From positions 3,410,001 to 3,474,000 of the forward strand of contig JAMYGW020000002.1 in assembly GCA_025617375.2 (NCBI GenBank): a DNA stretch of 64,000 nt, in the 5' to 3' direction. The position numbers and the translations under genes were made by a program. The notes beneath the pieces are model-generated. The model made no database searches. It was not told the DNA's origin and saw nothing but the letters and a program-made list of their open reading frames with translations. This document shows positions 11,873 through 22,950 of the stretch, piece after piece. Every line of letters starts with the position of its first letter. Within the stretch, counting starts at the first letter, position 1. This DNA comes from Acarospora socialis. Its lineage: Eukaryota; Ascomycota; Lecanoromycetes; Acarosporales; Acarosporaceae.

Positions 11873-13041
11873 ATGAAGGCTTTCAATCTCGTCCGTCCGC
11901 TCGGCGCGCTGTTGGCCGCCTTCCTCTTCTTGACCGTCACCGTTGCCGCCGAGCAACAGATCCCTCAGCGAGGATGCGGCACCGGACCGCCGAGCCCTGA
12001 GCTCTACGACGCGCATATGAAGCTGCACAAAGGCACTCATCGCATTCGAGGCCGGACAGCACTCGTCAACACGACAAACGTCACCACGCAAGACAACAAC
12101 AGCCCCATCGACGTCAAGGTCTTCTTCCACGTCGTCAGCACGAATGATCAGAAGAACTTTGTCAACAAGACCATGATCTACCAACAGGTCTGCCCATCCT
12201 TCCCTCCCTTTTCAAACACACTGATCGCAAGAGCGGGATTTGGGGAGAAGAAGCACCGCCAAGAAGGCTTTGACTGACACACCCATCCCCACAGTTCGCC
12301 AACCTCTCCAACGCCTACTACCCATACAACATCTTCTTCCGCTTCGGGGGCATGGACTTTAGCGTCAACGACGCCTGGGCCACGGACGCCGACGACGCCG
12401 GCATGAAGAGCGCCCTGCGCAACGGCACCTACGCCGACCTGAACATCTACCTGCAGACCAACCTCTCCTCGCCCTCCTCCATCCCCGGCGCCCCCGGCAC
12501 CATGCTGCTCGGCTACTGCTCGCTGCCCGCCACCTGGGTGACGGCGACGACGCCGCCAAAGTATTACGTCCAGGACGGCTGCAACGTCCTCGCCGGCAGC
12601 CTGCCGGGCGGCAACGTCTTCGGCTACACGCAGGGCATGACGGCCGTCCACGAGGTCGGCCATTGGTTTGGCCTGTTACACACCTTCCAGGACTACACGT
12701 GCGATCCGACCGATCAGGGTGATATGATTGCCGATACGCCGCAGCAGAGCACGGCCACGAGCGGGTGTCCGACGGTCAAGGATAGTTGTCCGACGAGTGC
12801 CGGGCTGGATGCGATTCATAATTATATGGATTATTCGAGCGATCGCTGGTGAGTGCTCCCTTTGTCCCAGTCCTTTGTGTCCTTCTCGTTTGTCCTTCGG
12901 GGCGTCGAGGCATGTGCGACGGAGGGGAGTCGGGTTGAGATCGGGCATCTGATGAGTTGGTGTGCTAGTTACACGGGTTTCACGCCGTTGCAGCGCGATC
13001 GCATGCATACCATGTTCACGAACTACCGCGCTGGGAAATAG
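11873..13041 (+). CDS. Secreted M43-type (pappalysin-like) zinc metalloprotease
   Basis: Three exons (11873-12187, 12295-12848, 12969-13041) give 313 residues. Residues 1 to about 26 are a signal peptide (hydrophobic LGALLAAFLFLTVTVAA). The zinc-binding metzincin motif HEVGHWFGLLH starts at about residue 224 and the Met-turn NYMDYS has its Met at about 283. Cysteines after the motif (DYTCDPT, SGCPT, DSCPT and the Cys rebuilt across intron 2) match the family's disulfide pattern. The last exon encodes YTGFTPLQRDRMHTMFTNYR, the usual end of fungal M43 proteases. Several N-x-S/T sites support secretion. Such enzymes are used for extracellular protein digestion and, in some pathogens, as virulence factors. 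Exon 2 is markedly more GC-rich than its neighbourhood. The family assignment is firm; the substrate is unknown. Confidence 0.93.
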
Positions 13042-13960
13042 GCCATCGTATCGCGTTGAGTCACTAGATCAAGGAGGAGACAGTATCGACCTGCTCGCAT
13101 CACCGCATCGCATCGCACCGCACCGCAACCGCATCGCATCGCACTTGCATCTGCTTTGGATATTCATAAAACCGAATACTATACTATACAGAGCTTAGAA
13201 CTAGTGTTCGCATCGTTCATTCTTCGCTTTTGCTGCACTCATCAGATCGTGTATTTTACCGCTTTCACTTTGGGTATCTCGTTGAGGTTGTAGGAGACAT
13301 ATATATGTCCCCAAACCTTCTTGATCAATTCTCCAATCTATGTTCAAAGACTATACACTACAGCAGAACCAATCCCGTGCATCTCCATCACATGCTTTTG
13401 TGTTTCTCGATCTGCTCGACAATCCTTTGGTCAGCTACTCCTTTGTCCGACTTGTTAAGAAATCCAGGGCGGATTCATGTCACGTGCCTTTTCTCCCCTG
13501 ATGAAGTATACGCCACACACTTATACACTTCCTCAAGCCCCGTCCTTTCTTCCATCTCCCTTCTTTCTCGAAGCTGACATCTATGACCCGAAAAGACGAG
13601 ACGGAATTCTCCCCACTGCCGTCTGATCTCATGTATACTATCAGTGTCGGAGTAGAGATATTCTCCCTCCTCAACCAGTGGCCACTCCCTCCGCACTGGG
13701 TACAATCCGTGTTCCCTCAGTCAGGAGCATACAGGTGCTGTTGCGCTATACAAGCCTGCACATCCGTAAGTCTGAGGCCTCGACCGGCCATCAATTTTGG
13801 ACACATTATCCACATGGCTGTCAGGTAGTGGCCTATGCCCAGGCATGCTGAGCTGTTGTAGTGGTCTGCTTGAAGACTGATGTGAGACTGTCTGCAGTGT
13901 GCAGCCCTGATGGCTTGACTGGGGCATGAACACATAGAGTAGGGCTGCATCCACACAAAT
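13042..13960. other. Downstream region of the metalloprotease, no gene seen
   Basis: About 900 bp with short unconvincing frames on both strands. It contains a small simple repeat near its start (listed separately). Nothing else is recognised. Confidence 0.5.
13098..13145. repeat. Short simple repeat of CATCG/CACCG units
   Basis: About 48 bp made of alternating CGCAT and CGCAC pentamers, lying about 60 bp after the metalloprotease stop codon, presumably in its 3' UTR. A minor microsatellite-like tract. Confidence 0.7.
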
Positions 13961-13967
13961 TAACCTG

Positions 13968-14452
13968 ATGACCCGCCACACCCCTAACGTCAGGGCTACG
14001 ACCAGTGGAACTAGCAGCACATCTGGGTCATGATCCCTAGCTTCTCGACCGTCCGCTCGACGCGTCATCACGGTCTTCCTCAACGCGCCGGGCAACCTGA
14101 TCGAGCGGGCGGCAGACGTCAATCTCCATCTTGCTGCAACGGAAGGCGCCGCGGGGCATGGGAGCGTTGGGACCGCGGGGTGGTGGGTGCGACATGGCAT
14201 CATCTGGACTTTATTAGACTGGAGGATTTCAATGTTGTGCATACGTTGGGACCGCTGATTGACCGGTCCGGGCAAGGAGTTTCTGGATTGGGCGGCTGGG
14301 TTGTTGGAGTAGTGCGAGATATGAGAATCAGGAGGATGCAGGGCGTGGTGCGGGCTTGGGATAACGTTTTGGTTTTTGGATCGGACGCTGTGAGGGGTGC
14401 GGTGATGGATTGGTTCCTTGATGCTGACAACTTGCGCAAAAGAGGGGGCTAG
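13968..14452 (+). pseudogene. Broken coding relic, unknown small protein
   Basis: Coding-like sequence spread over two frames. One frame opens at ATG 13968, meets a TGA at 14031, then continues with the plausible segment VITVFLNAPGNLIERAADVN and on to WWVRHGIIW. From about 14212 the coherent text moves to another frame (LEDFNVVHTLGPLIDRSG ... GAVMDWFLDADNL) and ends at 14452. No intron with acceptable splice sites joins the two. I therefore read it as a small former gene with about two breaks, or one affected by sequence errors. I do not recognise the family. An unrelated antisense frame also exists. Confidence is low. Confidence 0.3.
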
Positions 14453-15167
14453 GAATCTGTCACTTAGGGGAAATTGGATATTGCGAGTGAGTGTTAATCC
14501 AGGCTACCGATCCGGATCAATAAAGTCAACTAGATCTATGAGTACCAAGAAGCCAAGCGGCACCGTCCGCGAAGGCAAACACAATGACAGGGAAGTGAAT
14601 TCAAAAAGCAAGGTTCTACTCGACAACGCATGACACCTACCCCATGAAAAAGAAGGAGGGTATTAGGAGAGACGAATAAGAGCAAAATATACAACAGTGG
14701 GTATTCGCTGCCCGTCATCTACTAAATGACTAAAGCAGTCCGTGGCTCCGAGGTTGATGGACGGCAGAGCGGACGAGACGCCCAGGTTTCCTTAGTCCGT
14801 GGGTGTATGTGCAGGATAATGTTACTTGCGTGGGATGAGATCGGACTCCTGGGAGAGAAGAGGGAAGGAGGAAAGGATGAAGATTACAATGGTGTATAGA
14901 CGTCTAAGGGATAAGTCCTTTGCTGAATCTTTCAGGGTCGATACTCATCATAGTATCAATGTGCTCACAACAGTTCCATCTTCATCATGTCTTTTTTGAT
15001 TCCGGTGTAAAAGAGAGACACATCAGGCCATGAACATGTGAAAAGTTCCACCATCAAGCGATCAAATCTTCAGATAAACGAGAGACTTCGCAGTTAGAGC
15101 AAATCAATCACAGACGAACGAGTTTTCCAGCCCAACATTGAGCGTTCAGCATGCCCGGTTACAAGTC
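14453..15167. other. Intergenic, no gene seen
   Basis: About 700 bp without a defensible gene. It likely includes the 3' UTR of the minus-strand small secreted protein at its right end. Confidence 0.5.
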
Positions 15168-15554
15168 TCATGTGCAGTGTACAGCCCACGACTGAAATTG
15201 GCCGCCTGTCAGTGTTCTTCTGCAGGTGGTCGCAGTAGTCTCATCGATGCCATCGACGACGTTGGCTGGAGTGCAACTGGCGTCACCGAACAGCAGTACG
15301 GTGCAGTCCGGGTCCATGAAGTGTTTGATCGTCGTCATACCTGATCCATTCCGGATGCCGCGCCTGCAGGCTGTAGTGCCGACACCGGAGTAGCGGTCGT
15401 CCGCGCCGGTGCACGCCGCGTTTTGGTAGATGGAGAAGTCCCATTCGACGTTGGCGCGCTTCTCAGGCGTGCGCTGCATTTCGGCGGGGATGATGACGGC
15501 AGCTGCGTTGGCGGCAACAAGGCCGAGGAGGACGGCTGGGGCGAAGACCTTCAT
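15168..15554 (-). CDS. Small secreted six-cysteine protein
   Basis: Single exon, 128 residues from the ATG at 15554. A longer in-frame reading upstream exists, but only this ATG places a signal peptide at the N-terminus (MKVFAPAVLLGLVAANAAA). After a short propeptide-like stretch ending PEKR, possibly a Kex2 site, the mature region has six cysteines. They occur in AACTG, TACRR, DPDCTV, DASCT, TTCRR and the terminal VHCT. The VxWDxSIY start and the DPDCTVLLFGDASC core resemble a widespread family of fungal small secreted proteins of unknown function; none has a defined enzymatic role that I can name. The even cysteine count suggests three disulfides. It is effector-like in size and composition, but that is an inference only. 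It sits in a gene-poor region. Confidence 0.75.
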   Translation of the reverse strand: MKVFAPAVLLGLVAANAAAVIIPAEMQRTPEKRANVEWDFSIYQNAACTGADDRYSGVGTTACRRGIRNGSGMTTIKHFMDPDCTVLLFGDASCTPANVVDGIDETTATTCRRTLTGGQFQSWAVHCT

Positions 15555-15847
15555 GCTTTCGGTGTCCGGGAGATTTGGAAGGGCTGGGGTTCGGTGAAGA
15601 TTGTTTGGTTGGGCGATCGAAGCTCGACGCTCGCTTGGATCAGGCAACGGATGAGATAGTCTCGATCTTTGCTGACGTTTGGGAAGTCGGAACACGTGAC
15701 GGCGTAGTCGTATTCAGTTTGGATGGTCTCTTTGTGCGGGATGAAGATGATGTCGTATGAAGAATCGTTCCTGTGAATCAAGATGTCGTCGAGGACGGCT
15801 TCTTTGAAATCCTGGTCGGGCGCGCCTTCAATCACTCGGGGACTCAT
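15551..15847 (-). CDS. Uncertain 98-residue ORF overlapping the secreted-protein start
   Basis: An open frame with its own ATG at 15847 ends at 15551, so its stop codon overlaps the start of the secreted protein in the arrangement ATGA. The first half (FKEAVLDDILIHRN, SYDIIFIPHKETIQTEYDYAV) looks more protein-like than random sequence, but I recognise no family. Alternatives are a non-coding frame or the 5' leader of the secreted-protein transcript. Confidence 0.25.
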   Translation of the reverse strand: MSPRVIEGAPDQDFKEAVLDDILIHRNDSSYDIIFIPHKETIQTEYDYAVTCSDFPNVSKDRDYLIRCLIQASVELRSPNQTIFTEPQPFQISRTPKA

Positions 15848-17354
15848 ACTGAAAGGTGCGTGTTAGTCTGAATGTTTGGAGTGGTATTGGAGTAATGTAT
15901 GCTCTGAGAGTTGAATGAATGACCAAATGTAGTGAGAACAGTAAATCTGAAAGAGACGAGTTTTACAGTCTTTTGGAAAATGTAAGCTAGAGAGATACTC
16001 TACGGTCTCTAGTAGTAGAATCAAGGTTGCTTGTGTTATCAATAGGGCAAATGAAGTCACGTACCGTGAGGTAGGTACCTTAGGAACTTAGGCGATGACT
16101 AATCACCTTTGGTAATCCGGCATTGAGCTTCAACTTCAAGCTTCGAAATAATGATTAGAATTTGGACAACGCCAACAAGACCTTTTATATTCTAGAGTGG
16201 CAGACTTGACGTAGGATTCAACGTCTCACCAGTATGGGCTGCGCCAAGAATGCTGTCTTGTCTTTGGCCCCGCCCCCAACATCCAACATCTTCCCTTCCC
16301 CAAGGGGTTTGCAAATCAGACCGATAGGTTTTCGGATGTCACGATATTCCCATAGCCTGACAGCTCTACTAAGGAATGATGGGCGGGCGACCCACGCGTC
16401 AGGACGGGTTGTGTCACCTGCAAGGTAGGTATGTAAGTCAATCTACCCAGAAACGCAACCCAGACACGGTACTGGCTTGGTTGTGTGTCGTGTTCGTATG
16501 CCCCTCCCTGTCTTTTGATTCGTGGTATGTACATCTCATACATCTAAGGTCTGGGACGAAGCTGACTCCCCTCTCCGAATCAGACATCTCACATGCAACA
16601 ACCGAAGCCGGCTGTGACGGATGCACCTCGGCGGGGCCAAGCGTGACGACTATGCCGCGGTCAACGGCAATTTAGCCCTACTCGTGACAGGATCAGAAGT
16701 TTGTGAAACGCTTCTGGCCCCGGCCCACCGTCTCAAATGTCGATCTTTCCACCTGGGAATCAAGGAATCCTCCAATTCTTTGTAAGGTAGACAGAGCATG
16801 TGAAGGCAACGGGGAGGGTTTATGGTATCAACATGTTATCAGCTGACAGATAAGGCTTTATGCTTTCTATCACTTACACTTTTATGTTCATTATCAACAG
16901 AATGGAGACTTGGTCCCCTGTCAATGTCACGACTTTGCTTTTTCTATGCTGTTCTCTTTGCCGCCTGCCTTAGGTTGCACTACGTTGAACATAGTCAAAT
17001 CTTCCATCAGCACCACCCTACACCCAACCCGGCCGCAGGGCCTCCACACCTATCTCATCAGGGCCCCATACCAACAGTCGTTAAAAGAACGGCTACCGAT
17101 ATTTCCGGCCGAATAAGCGAGAATAAAGCTCGATGGGAATACAGTGTGCCTGCTGACCTGACTCCCCTGTTCGTGTTGCATGCTACGCAAACTGCTGTGG
17201 TGGTGCGGGCTTGAGTCTGGAGTTTCGGGGGTTTTGGGTTAGGGCTTGGGAGATTCATTATTCGGCGAAAGACTCCGGTCGACCCATAAATTTGAATTCG
17301 GACTCCGTTCAACCCCAGAGTCTTGAAGATGACTCCGATCAACCCCACACAGAA

Positions 17355-17560
17355 ATTATGTCTAAACTCACGCCTAAAGTCATGCCTAAAACCCCTACCT
17401 ATACCCCTACCTATACCCCTACCTAAACTGACCCCTGAATCATGCCTAAAATCAGGCCCAAATTCATATTAGGCGTGAATTTAGACATGAATTTAGATGT
17501 GGATTTAGATGTTGAATCAGGTGTGAGCTTAGGTGCAAAACGTGGGTGCAGATGTGGGCT
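17355..17560. repeat. Diverged ~12-bp CCTAAA minisatellite with internal inversion
   Basis: From about 17355 to 17465 the sequence repeatedly shows CCTAAA words at roughly 10-12 bp spacing (for example CACGCCTAAA, CATGCCTAAA), including three copies of ACCCCTACCTAT near 17393-17425. From about 17470 the same words appear in reverse orientation (TTAGGC, TTTAGAC, TTTAGAT). The array is therefore roughly palindromic about 17468. A related array lies at 45555-45770. It recalls telomere-type sequence but is too diverged to be a telomere. Confidence 0.6.
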
Positions 17561-18046
17561 CAGACCTGATTCGGGGTAGGGGTTGACTGGAGTCACGTTT
17601 GAGGCTCAGGGGTTGAATCAAGCCCTAGTTTATAAATCAGGGATTGACCGGAGTTATCCGCCGTTCATTATTTGTGGGATTATAGGAAATCGTCGATGGA
17701 GGAATGACAGGACGCCTGATTGGGTTTAGAGTTGGGGTTTCGCGACAAGCTCAGTCGAATCAAATGTGGGATATCTGGCTAGGTACTGGGTCCCCGAGAA
17801 GAGCGGAGATATCTGACGTACTCCGTCATACGAAACCAATGCCACCCACCTCTTAGACTTCTGTGTGAAGAATTCATCATATACTCCTCGGAGGTTATTC
17901 TCTTGCCTCGCTCACGGCCTGTAACAAACGAGACAGGTAAAGATCGAGATATTCCAGCCCACTGTCATGTCCCCCACCATGTCCTCCTAAAGATTAACAT
18001 TACCCCTTCTCACTATATCTTACTCCAAATGCAAGTCTAATAACTT

Positions 18047-18290
18047 AATCAGGTAGATTGTTATGCCCGTCTATAGTACGTTCATTCATGATGCATGCAA
18101 CAAAACGTGAATCCTCAAATCCGTCCCTCGCATATCCTTAAACACAAGTTATCTTCCTTTTCTTGCCCCTAAACCCAATCAAGTAGCATGTTATGCCTCC
18201 TGTACACGTTCGACGACAATTGAACAAAACGTGAATGTTTCAGACACCAATCAGGCAGCATGTTACAGTTTGCAGACAACGCAACACACG
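18047..18290. repeat. Weak tandem duplication, three diverged copies
   Basis: Three related segments start at about 18047, 18177 and 18249. Each contains AATCAGGTAG- or AATCAAGTAG-like text followed by a TGTTATG/TGTTACA block, and the first two also share AACAAAACGTGAAT. Copies are diverged and unequally spaced, so this is an old local duplication. Confidence 0.4.
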
Positions 18291-18749
18291 CAATCCTCTA
18301 TCTCAGCCCTAACCGGCATCTGCACACTTCGGGCTGTGACCGCAACTCTAAGGGGAATGTATGAAGAGCACCTAGGTATGTTGGCACTGTGTTTCTGTTA
18401 AGCTAGCTCCTCTGTATGTTAGCCATGGATCCGAACTGGGGGCTTTGGTAGATGTATGGCGAAGCTGTTCGCTTGTAACGTCATGGCTAAGGGATGAATT
18501 CAGATGCATGTTTTGGATAACTTCTAGATTCCGCCAGTTGTGTTCCAGGCTTCCTATCCTACTAAATATGATACTAGCCGCTGCCGCAAATGATGTGCCG
18601 CTTACCTACCCGCGCCCGCAGCTCAGGGCTGACGGCAATGGACGCCCGAAGTGGCAGGAAGCAACGTGAGGTAGGAATACACAGGGTGAACAGGGGAGGA
18701 TCGGAACCCAAAACTATCAAACACTCTCAAATAAACCATTATCACATCC

Positions 18750-21700
18750 CTACCGCTTCTTCTTCTTCCCCTTCTCCTCGTCGTCCAAACCACCTTCACG
18801 ATCCTTCTTCTTCGCCTTCTTCTCCAACTCATCCCAATCCTCCCCGCCGCTCTCCTCGTCCGCACTGGCATCCTCACTCGCATCCGCCGAGGCGTCATCG
18901 TCAAAGTCCGACTCGTCCTCGGACGACTCTTCCGATGCCGCTAATTCCGAGTCCGACATCTCGAAGGCGGATTCTTCCTCTTCCGAGTCGGCGTCTTCGC
19001 TGTCGGACTCGGTGGCCAGGAACGACCAGCCACCGTCAGCGAAGAATTGATGCGGGTCGGCGATGACAGTCTTCATGATTGTGCCCCAGTTCAAGTTCAG
19101 CGGGCCTTCCGAGTAGGGGATGTTGACGGAGTCAAGCCAGTCTTTGACGCCCTCGAGCGATTCGACGGGGATGGTGTTGATGTGCACGGGTGGCCGGTGG
19201 AAGTCCTTGAAGACAAAGACCATGTCGAAGTTCTTCAGGCCGAACTGTTGTAAAGCGCGTAAGTATTACCGTGGCAATCACTCGACGATAGCCAACCTTA
19301 CCTGTACTCGCTCCAGGTGCGCAATCTCAATGTCTTCTAATGTGATCACCATGAAGGGTGGTTCGGTCAACTGTACCAAGCAATCGGTCGATGGCTGACA
19401 CAGAACATTTGATCGGTTCGGTACACCGTTGAAGCCCAACTCTCGGAATGGAATGTCCACTTCGACTTTGTCTTCCTTTCCGGCGTCCGAAATCTTTTCG
19501 GCAAAGCCTTTGAATTCTCGATCCAGCGCTGCCCTTCTCCGTCTCTCTTCTTGCTCCTGCTCAAATTCCTCCTCATCGCCATAACGGTGCTTTCGTTTGC
19601 GGTTTCCCGTCTCGTCGAACTGCATGTCCGTAGCCTCACGGTAGAATTGCACGTCTTTGGTTTTCTTCTTGCCAATCATGACTGGATTCTTGAGATGGAC
19701 ATGGATCAGAACAATAAGTTCGTGAGCGCAAGGTTGAAAGAACAGATGCTTGACGTTGCTAAAGAGTATGTCGATACGGTGATCTTGACGCAAAGGCGAC
19801 TGATATCGCAGACCGTTCTGATGAATCTCAACCTCCCCAGGTACTCGCTTTCCATCCATGGCAGGACGGACAAAGACCTCCCCAAGGCGTTGAGGTCGTC
19901 GGTCTGTGGCACATTAGCGAGTCGTCCCACAATTACAGTCATTCGGACATACTGCGAATCTCAACCAGCTTATCTTGCTCAACCACATCCTCCATCTCCT
20001 TTTTTTCTTGCTCTCTTCGCACTGCGTTCTTTCTCAATTCCGTTATCTGCTGTGAGATTTCCTGCATCCTATCCCTATCCTTTGACCTGAACGTCAAGCT
20101 TCGTACAAAATGCGCGGAAGCATCTTCAAAAGGCTGGTCGTCCTTTCTACCTACGCCTTGTCCCGGCGATAGGAAATTGATTCGTAGATACGCAAATTCT
20201 CCCTCGTCGTTTTTGCTTGCGTTCTTGATAGTGTTGATGTGAAACGGAACCGGCCGACCCATGATAGGCAGTATAACCGTCGAATTCTTGGCATCGACGA
20301 CAATCACAAGATCCTTGACTCTGGGCGGGAACTGGTTATCTCTTTTGTAGGACTCAAACCGCTTGAACTTCTTTTGCGTAACGCCATTCTGATCGCCCGT
20401 CGCTTCGCTGTATCGCTCCAAACCTTCCTGCTGCTTTTTCTGGGCGAGCTCCTTCTGATGTTCCCGACGTCGCGCTTCTGCACCTTCATCAACTTGTGTG
20501 GTCCGCTCGGCACGCAATTTGGTTTTCGTGATATTCTTCGTAGCGACAGCGCCGACTTTGGAGTCTTTCTTTTCTTTTGCTTTAGGTGCTGGCTCTTCGT
20601 CTTCGTCCTTGAAGAAAAATGATGTGGACTCGAGGTCGGAAGGAGCATCCTTGGTGAAGATGACAGGCTCTACTCTGGTTACCCTGATCGTGTCGGAGAC
20701 GAGCAACGAGTAAACACCACTTTTCTTGTCTTGTGGTTCAGGGTTCTGGATGTCGCTGAAACCGGTTGTAATACATAGCGTCATACCGTCCTTTAGGGTG
20801 CGCGAGTTCTTCCCATTCAGCACCAGTGTATTATCCCGAGTTTCGATACCAATCCCTGCGCCGATGTTCTTTAGAAAATGCTTCTCCAAGTCCGGTTTCT
20901 TGGACCTGATTATGCCGAGTGCTTTGTTGTAGAGATCCTTGACTACCACCCCTTCTCGAATGTCCTTTAGTATTGCATCATGTATTGTCAGGAGAAGCTT
21001 GTAGTTGCTTTCCTGTGATTTATTCGGATCGACTAGGTAAGTCCGTGCAATAATAGAGCAGTACGTCTTATATCGGAGACCAAAGCCGGAGATGATGATA
21101 CCCGCATGGAGAAAGTTGTCATCAGGTTGAGCGGTAAGCTTGAGGTCATAACTGCCTCCGCTCTGTATCACAGGTCCGTATGTCCAATCGAGCTGGCCGG
21201 CATCGAAGTCAGGCGGTAGTTTCGCTAGTTTCTGGAAGAACTTTGCATCGTCGATTTTCGCATCAATTCTCTCCGCCAAGGCCTTGTGAGTCACTTTCTT
21301 CTCTGAATCGAGCACCTCCGACATCTCCTCGACGAACCATGGTGCCATAAGGCCAGTGCATGCTCGCGAAGCGTTACGCATGGCGCGCTAAGTTTCGAAT
21401 CAGCCACGGGGAGAATTTCGCTCGAAAAGTTTGACGTACCAACTCATTCTCGTCTTTCACAGACAGCGCTGCCGCTGAGAGAGCAGTTGTGATGTCGACT
21501 TCCTCTACCTCCTTGGAAGCATCTCCGATGGTTCTCTTCCATTCATCTATAAACGGTCCTGACGACGTGTCCTTGGCTATGACACCGACTTTCTTCTGTA
21601 CCCAAATCAGCATGATTCGTCCTCCACAACGTTGACTGTCGACTTTGCGTACCCCCGCGCCTTTGATTATGTCCACACATCTTTCAAACAATTTGGTGTT

Positions 21701-22188
21701 CTGTTCGGCATCTTTACCTCGAACAAGGATCTCGACCGGTAATTTGCCGCCTTTTAATGGCTCCAGATGCTTGGCTGAACCGCGTCGGCAAAGGCGATTA
21801 GTGTTAGGCCATGTTGAAGTTGCGCCGGGACATACCTTTTTTAGCCGTAGTGACTATGTAGAGAGCTTCGGTTGTGATAACGAAAAGGGTGGCCGGGAAT
21901 TCGTAACCTAGTAACCAGAACTGATCGAAAGGAATTCATCAGCCTCGGAGCTTCGACCTCAGTAACGAAGAACAGCGGCAATAGTAGGCGAAATCTCGGA
22001 ATGCCTACATGCATGGCATTGTTTTTTTGGAATGAATTTGACTCTTCCGTCTTGCCCATTAGTATTACGATGGAGCCCACTCCACCAAATAACGCGTCGC
22101 CTGATCGCTTGTCGGCTTTCCATGCTGAGATCAAGTGAGAGATGCGGTTTTCAAAGACTTGCTTATTGATCTTGATTTCGTCCGCCAT
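18750..22188 (-). CDS. SPT16: FACT histone chaperone complex subunit Spt16
   Basis: Spt16 pairs with Pob3 in FACT, which disassembles and reassembles nucleosomes during transcription and replication. Six exons fit in phase on the minus strand: 22009-22188, 21836-21920, 21440-21774, 19953-21387, 19302-19903 and 18750-19244. The product is 1043 residues, normal for the family. The N-terminal half is the peptidase-like (pita-bread) domain, beginning [16 protein letters not shown], with [18 protein letters not shown]. The dimerisation and middle domains include [18 protein letters not shown] and the H3-H4-binding [16 protein letters not shown] segment. The region around [15 protein letters not shown] is intact. 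The C-terminus is a long Asp/Glu/Ser tail ending in a Lys-rich run, the histone-binding tail. Junctions were confirmed by conserved sequence on both sides. Nothing looks damaged. Confidence 0.97.
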
Positions 22189-22950
22189 GTTGGTTCGAAG
22201 GCCACGATGAGAAAGAATACGATGGTAGCAAAGTAAGGGAAGAGAATACGATGGAGGGAGGAGGGCGGTGAGGGAAGGCGACGGGGAGCACAGAAGTGAA
22301 GAGAGTGAAGCGTGGATCGTGAACCGCGTTTGACGTTTAAGTGGTTGCGCCTCCAGGAGCGGTTTAGCGTAAAGTATAAGGTATCTTCGTACCTCTGACT
22401 TCACTTTCCTTAGTCCTTGACTTGACATAGAGAGACTCAGTCACGGAGACTCCAGGTTTACTTTAATCCTTGGATAGCCTTCCAATGGCCAGATGTGTGC
22501 TGAGATGAATCAATCATGTCAGATTCCTCGAGGCTGGCAGTCGAATGTCATCGCGGCATGATTACGACATTCAGTGCCCTAGATAGAATGGCAGGAACGA
22601 ACCTCGAATTCAGAAGAACCAAAGCTTTCACAAGCAGCTTACAACGTCAGTAATAAGCAATAATGCGTTCTTGAGTGGGAGGGGAGCTCCGAGCATTGAG
22701 CCGAGCACCCCGCGCCCAGGATGAAAGAACATTTCGAAAGTTCGAAGACGTATGCTGTTCATCAAGACAACACCCTGAAACGCTTCGTTACCGTTCCGTG
22801 CTGTACTCATGGGCAGTCATGGAGGGTTCGGTGGGGACTTTATCCAATGTGTAGACTTCGTATGAGACGGGTGGAGATATATTTTCTAAACAGCATCACA
22901 TATCCGTTGAACTACCTCAGTTCACTGAGATTGTCGTCAACGAACGGTCT
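22189..22950. other. Intergenic between Spt16 and the F-box gene
   Basis: About 760 bp without a gene. It contains the Spt16 promoter (right of 22188) and the 3' flank of the minus-strand F-box gene. No further element recognised. Confidence 0.5.

Larger units (their letters stand above)
15848..18749. other. 2.9-kb gene-poor stretch
   Basis: No gene is supported. Frames are short and motif-free. It contains a GTAGGTACCTTAGG word cluster near 16072, a diverged CCTAAA minisatellite (17355-17560) and a weak tandem repeat (18047-18290), both listed separately. The last ~200 bp would be the 3' flank of the minus-strand Spt16 gene. Confidence 0.5.

Noticed and set aside
12178-12663. 161-codon minus-strand frame
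   Set aside because: It is antisense to the GC-rich exon 2 of the metalloprotease, with Val/Gly/Glu-rich low-complexity text.
17355-17560. True telomere repeat
   Set aside because: Units are diverged, about 12 bp, and switch orientation, and host genes lie on both sides.
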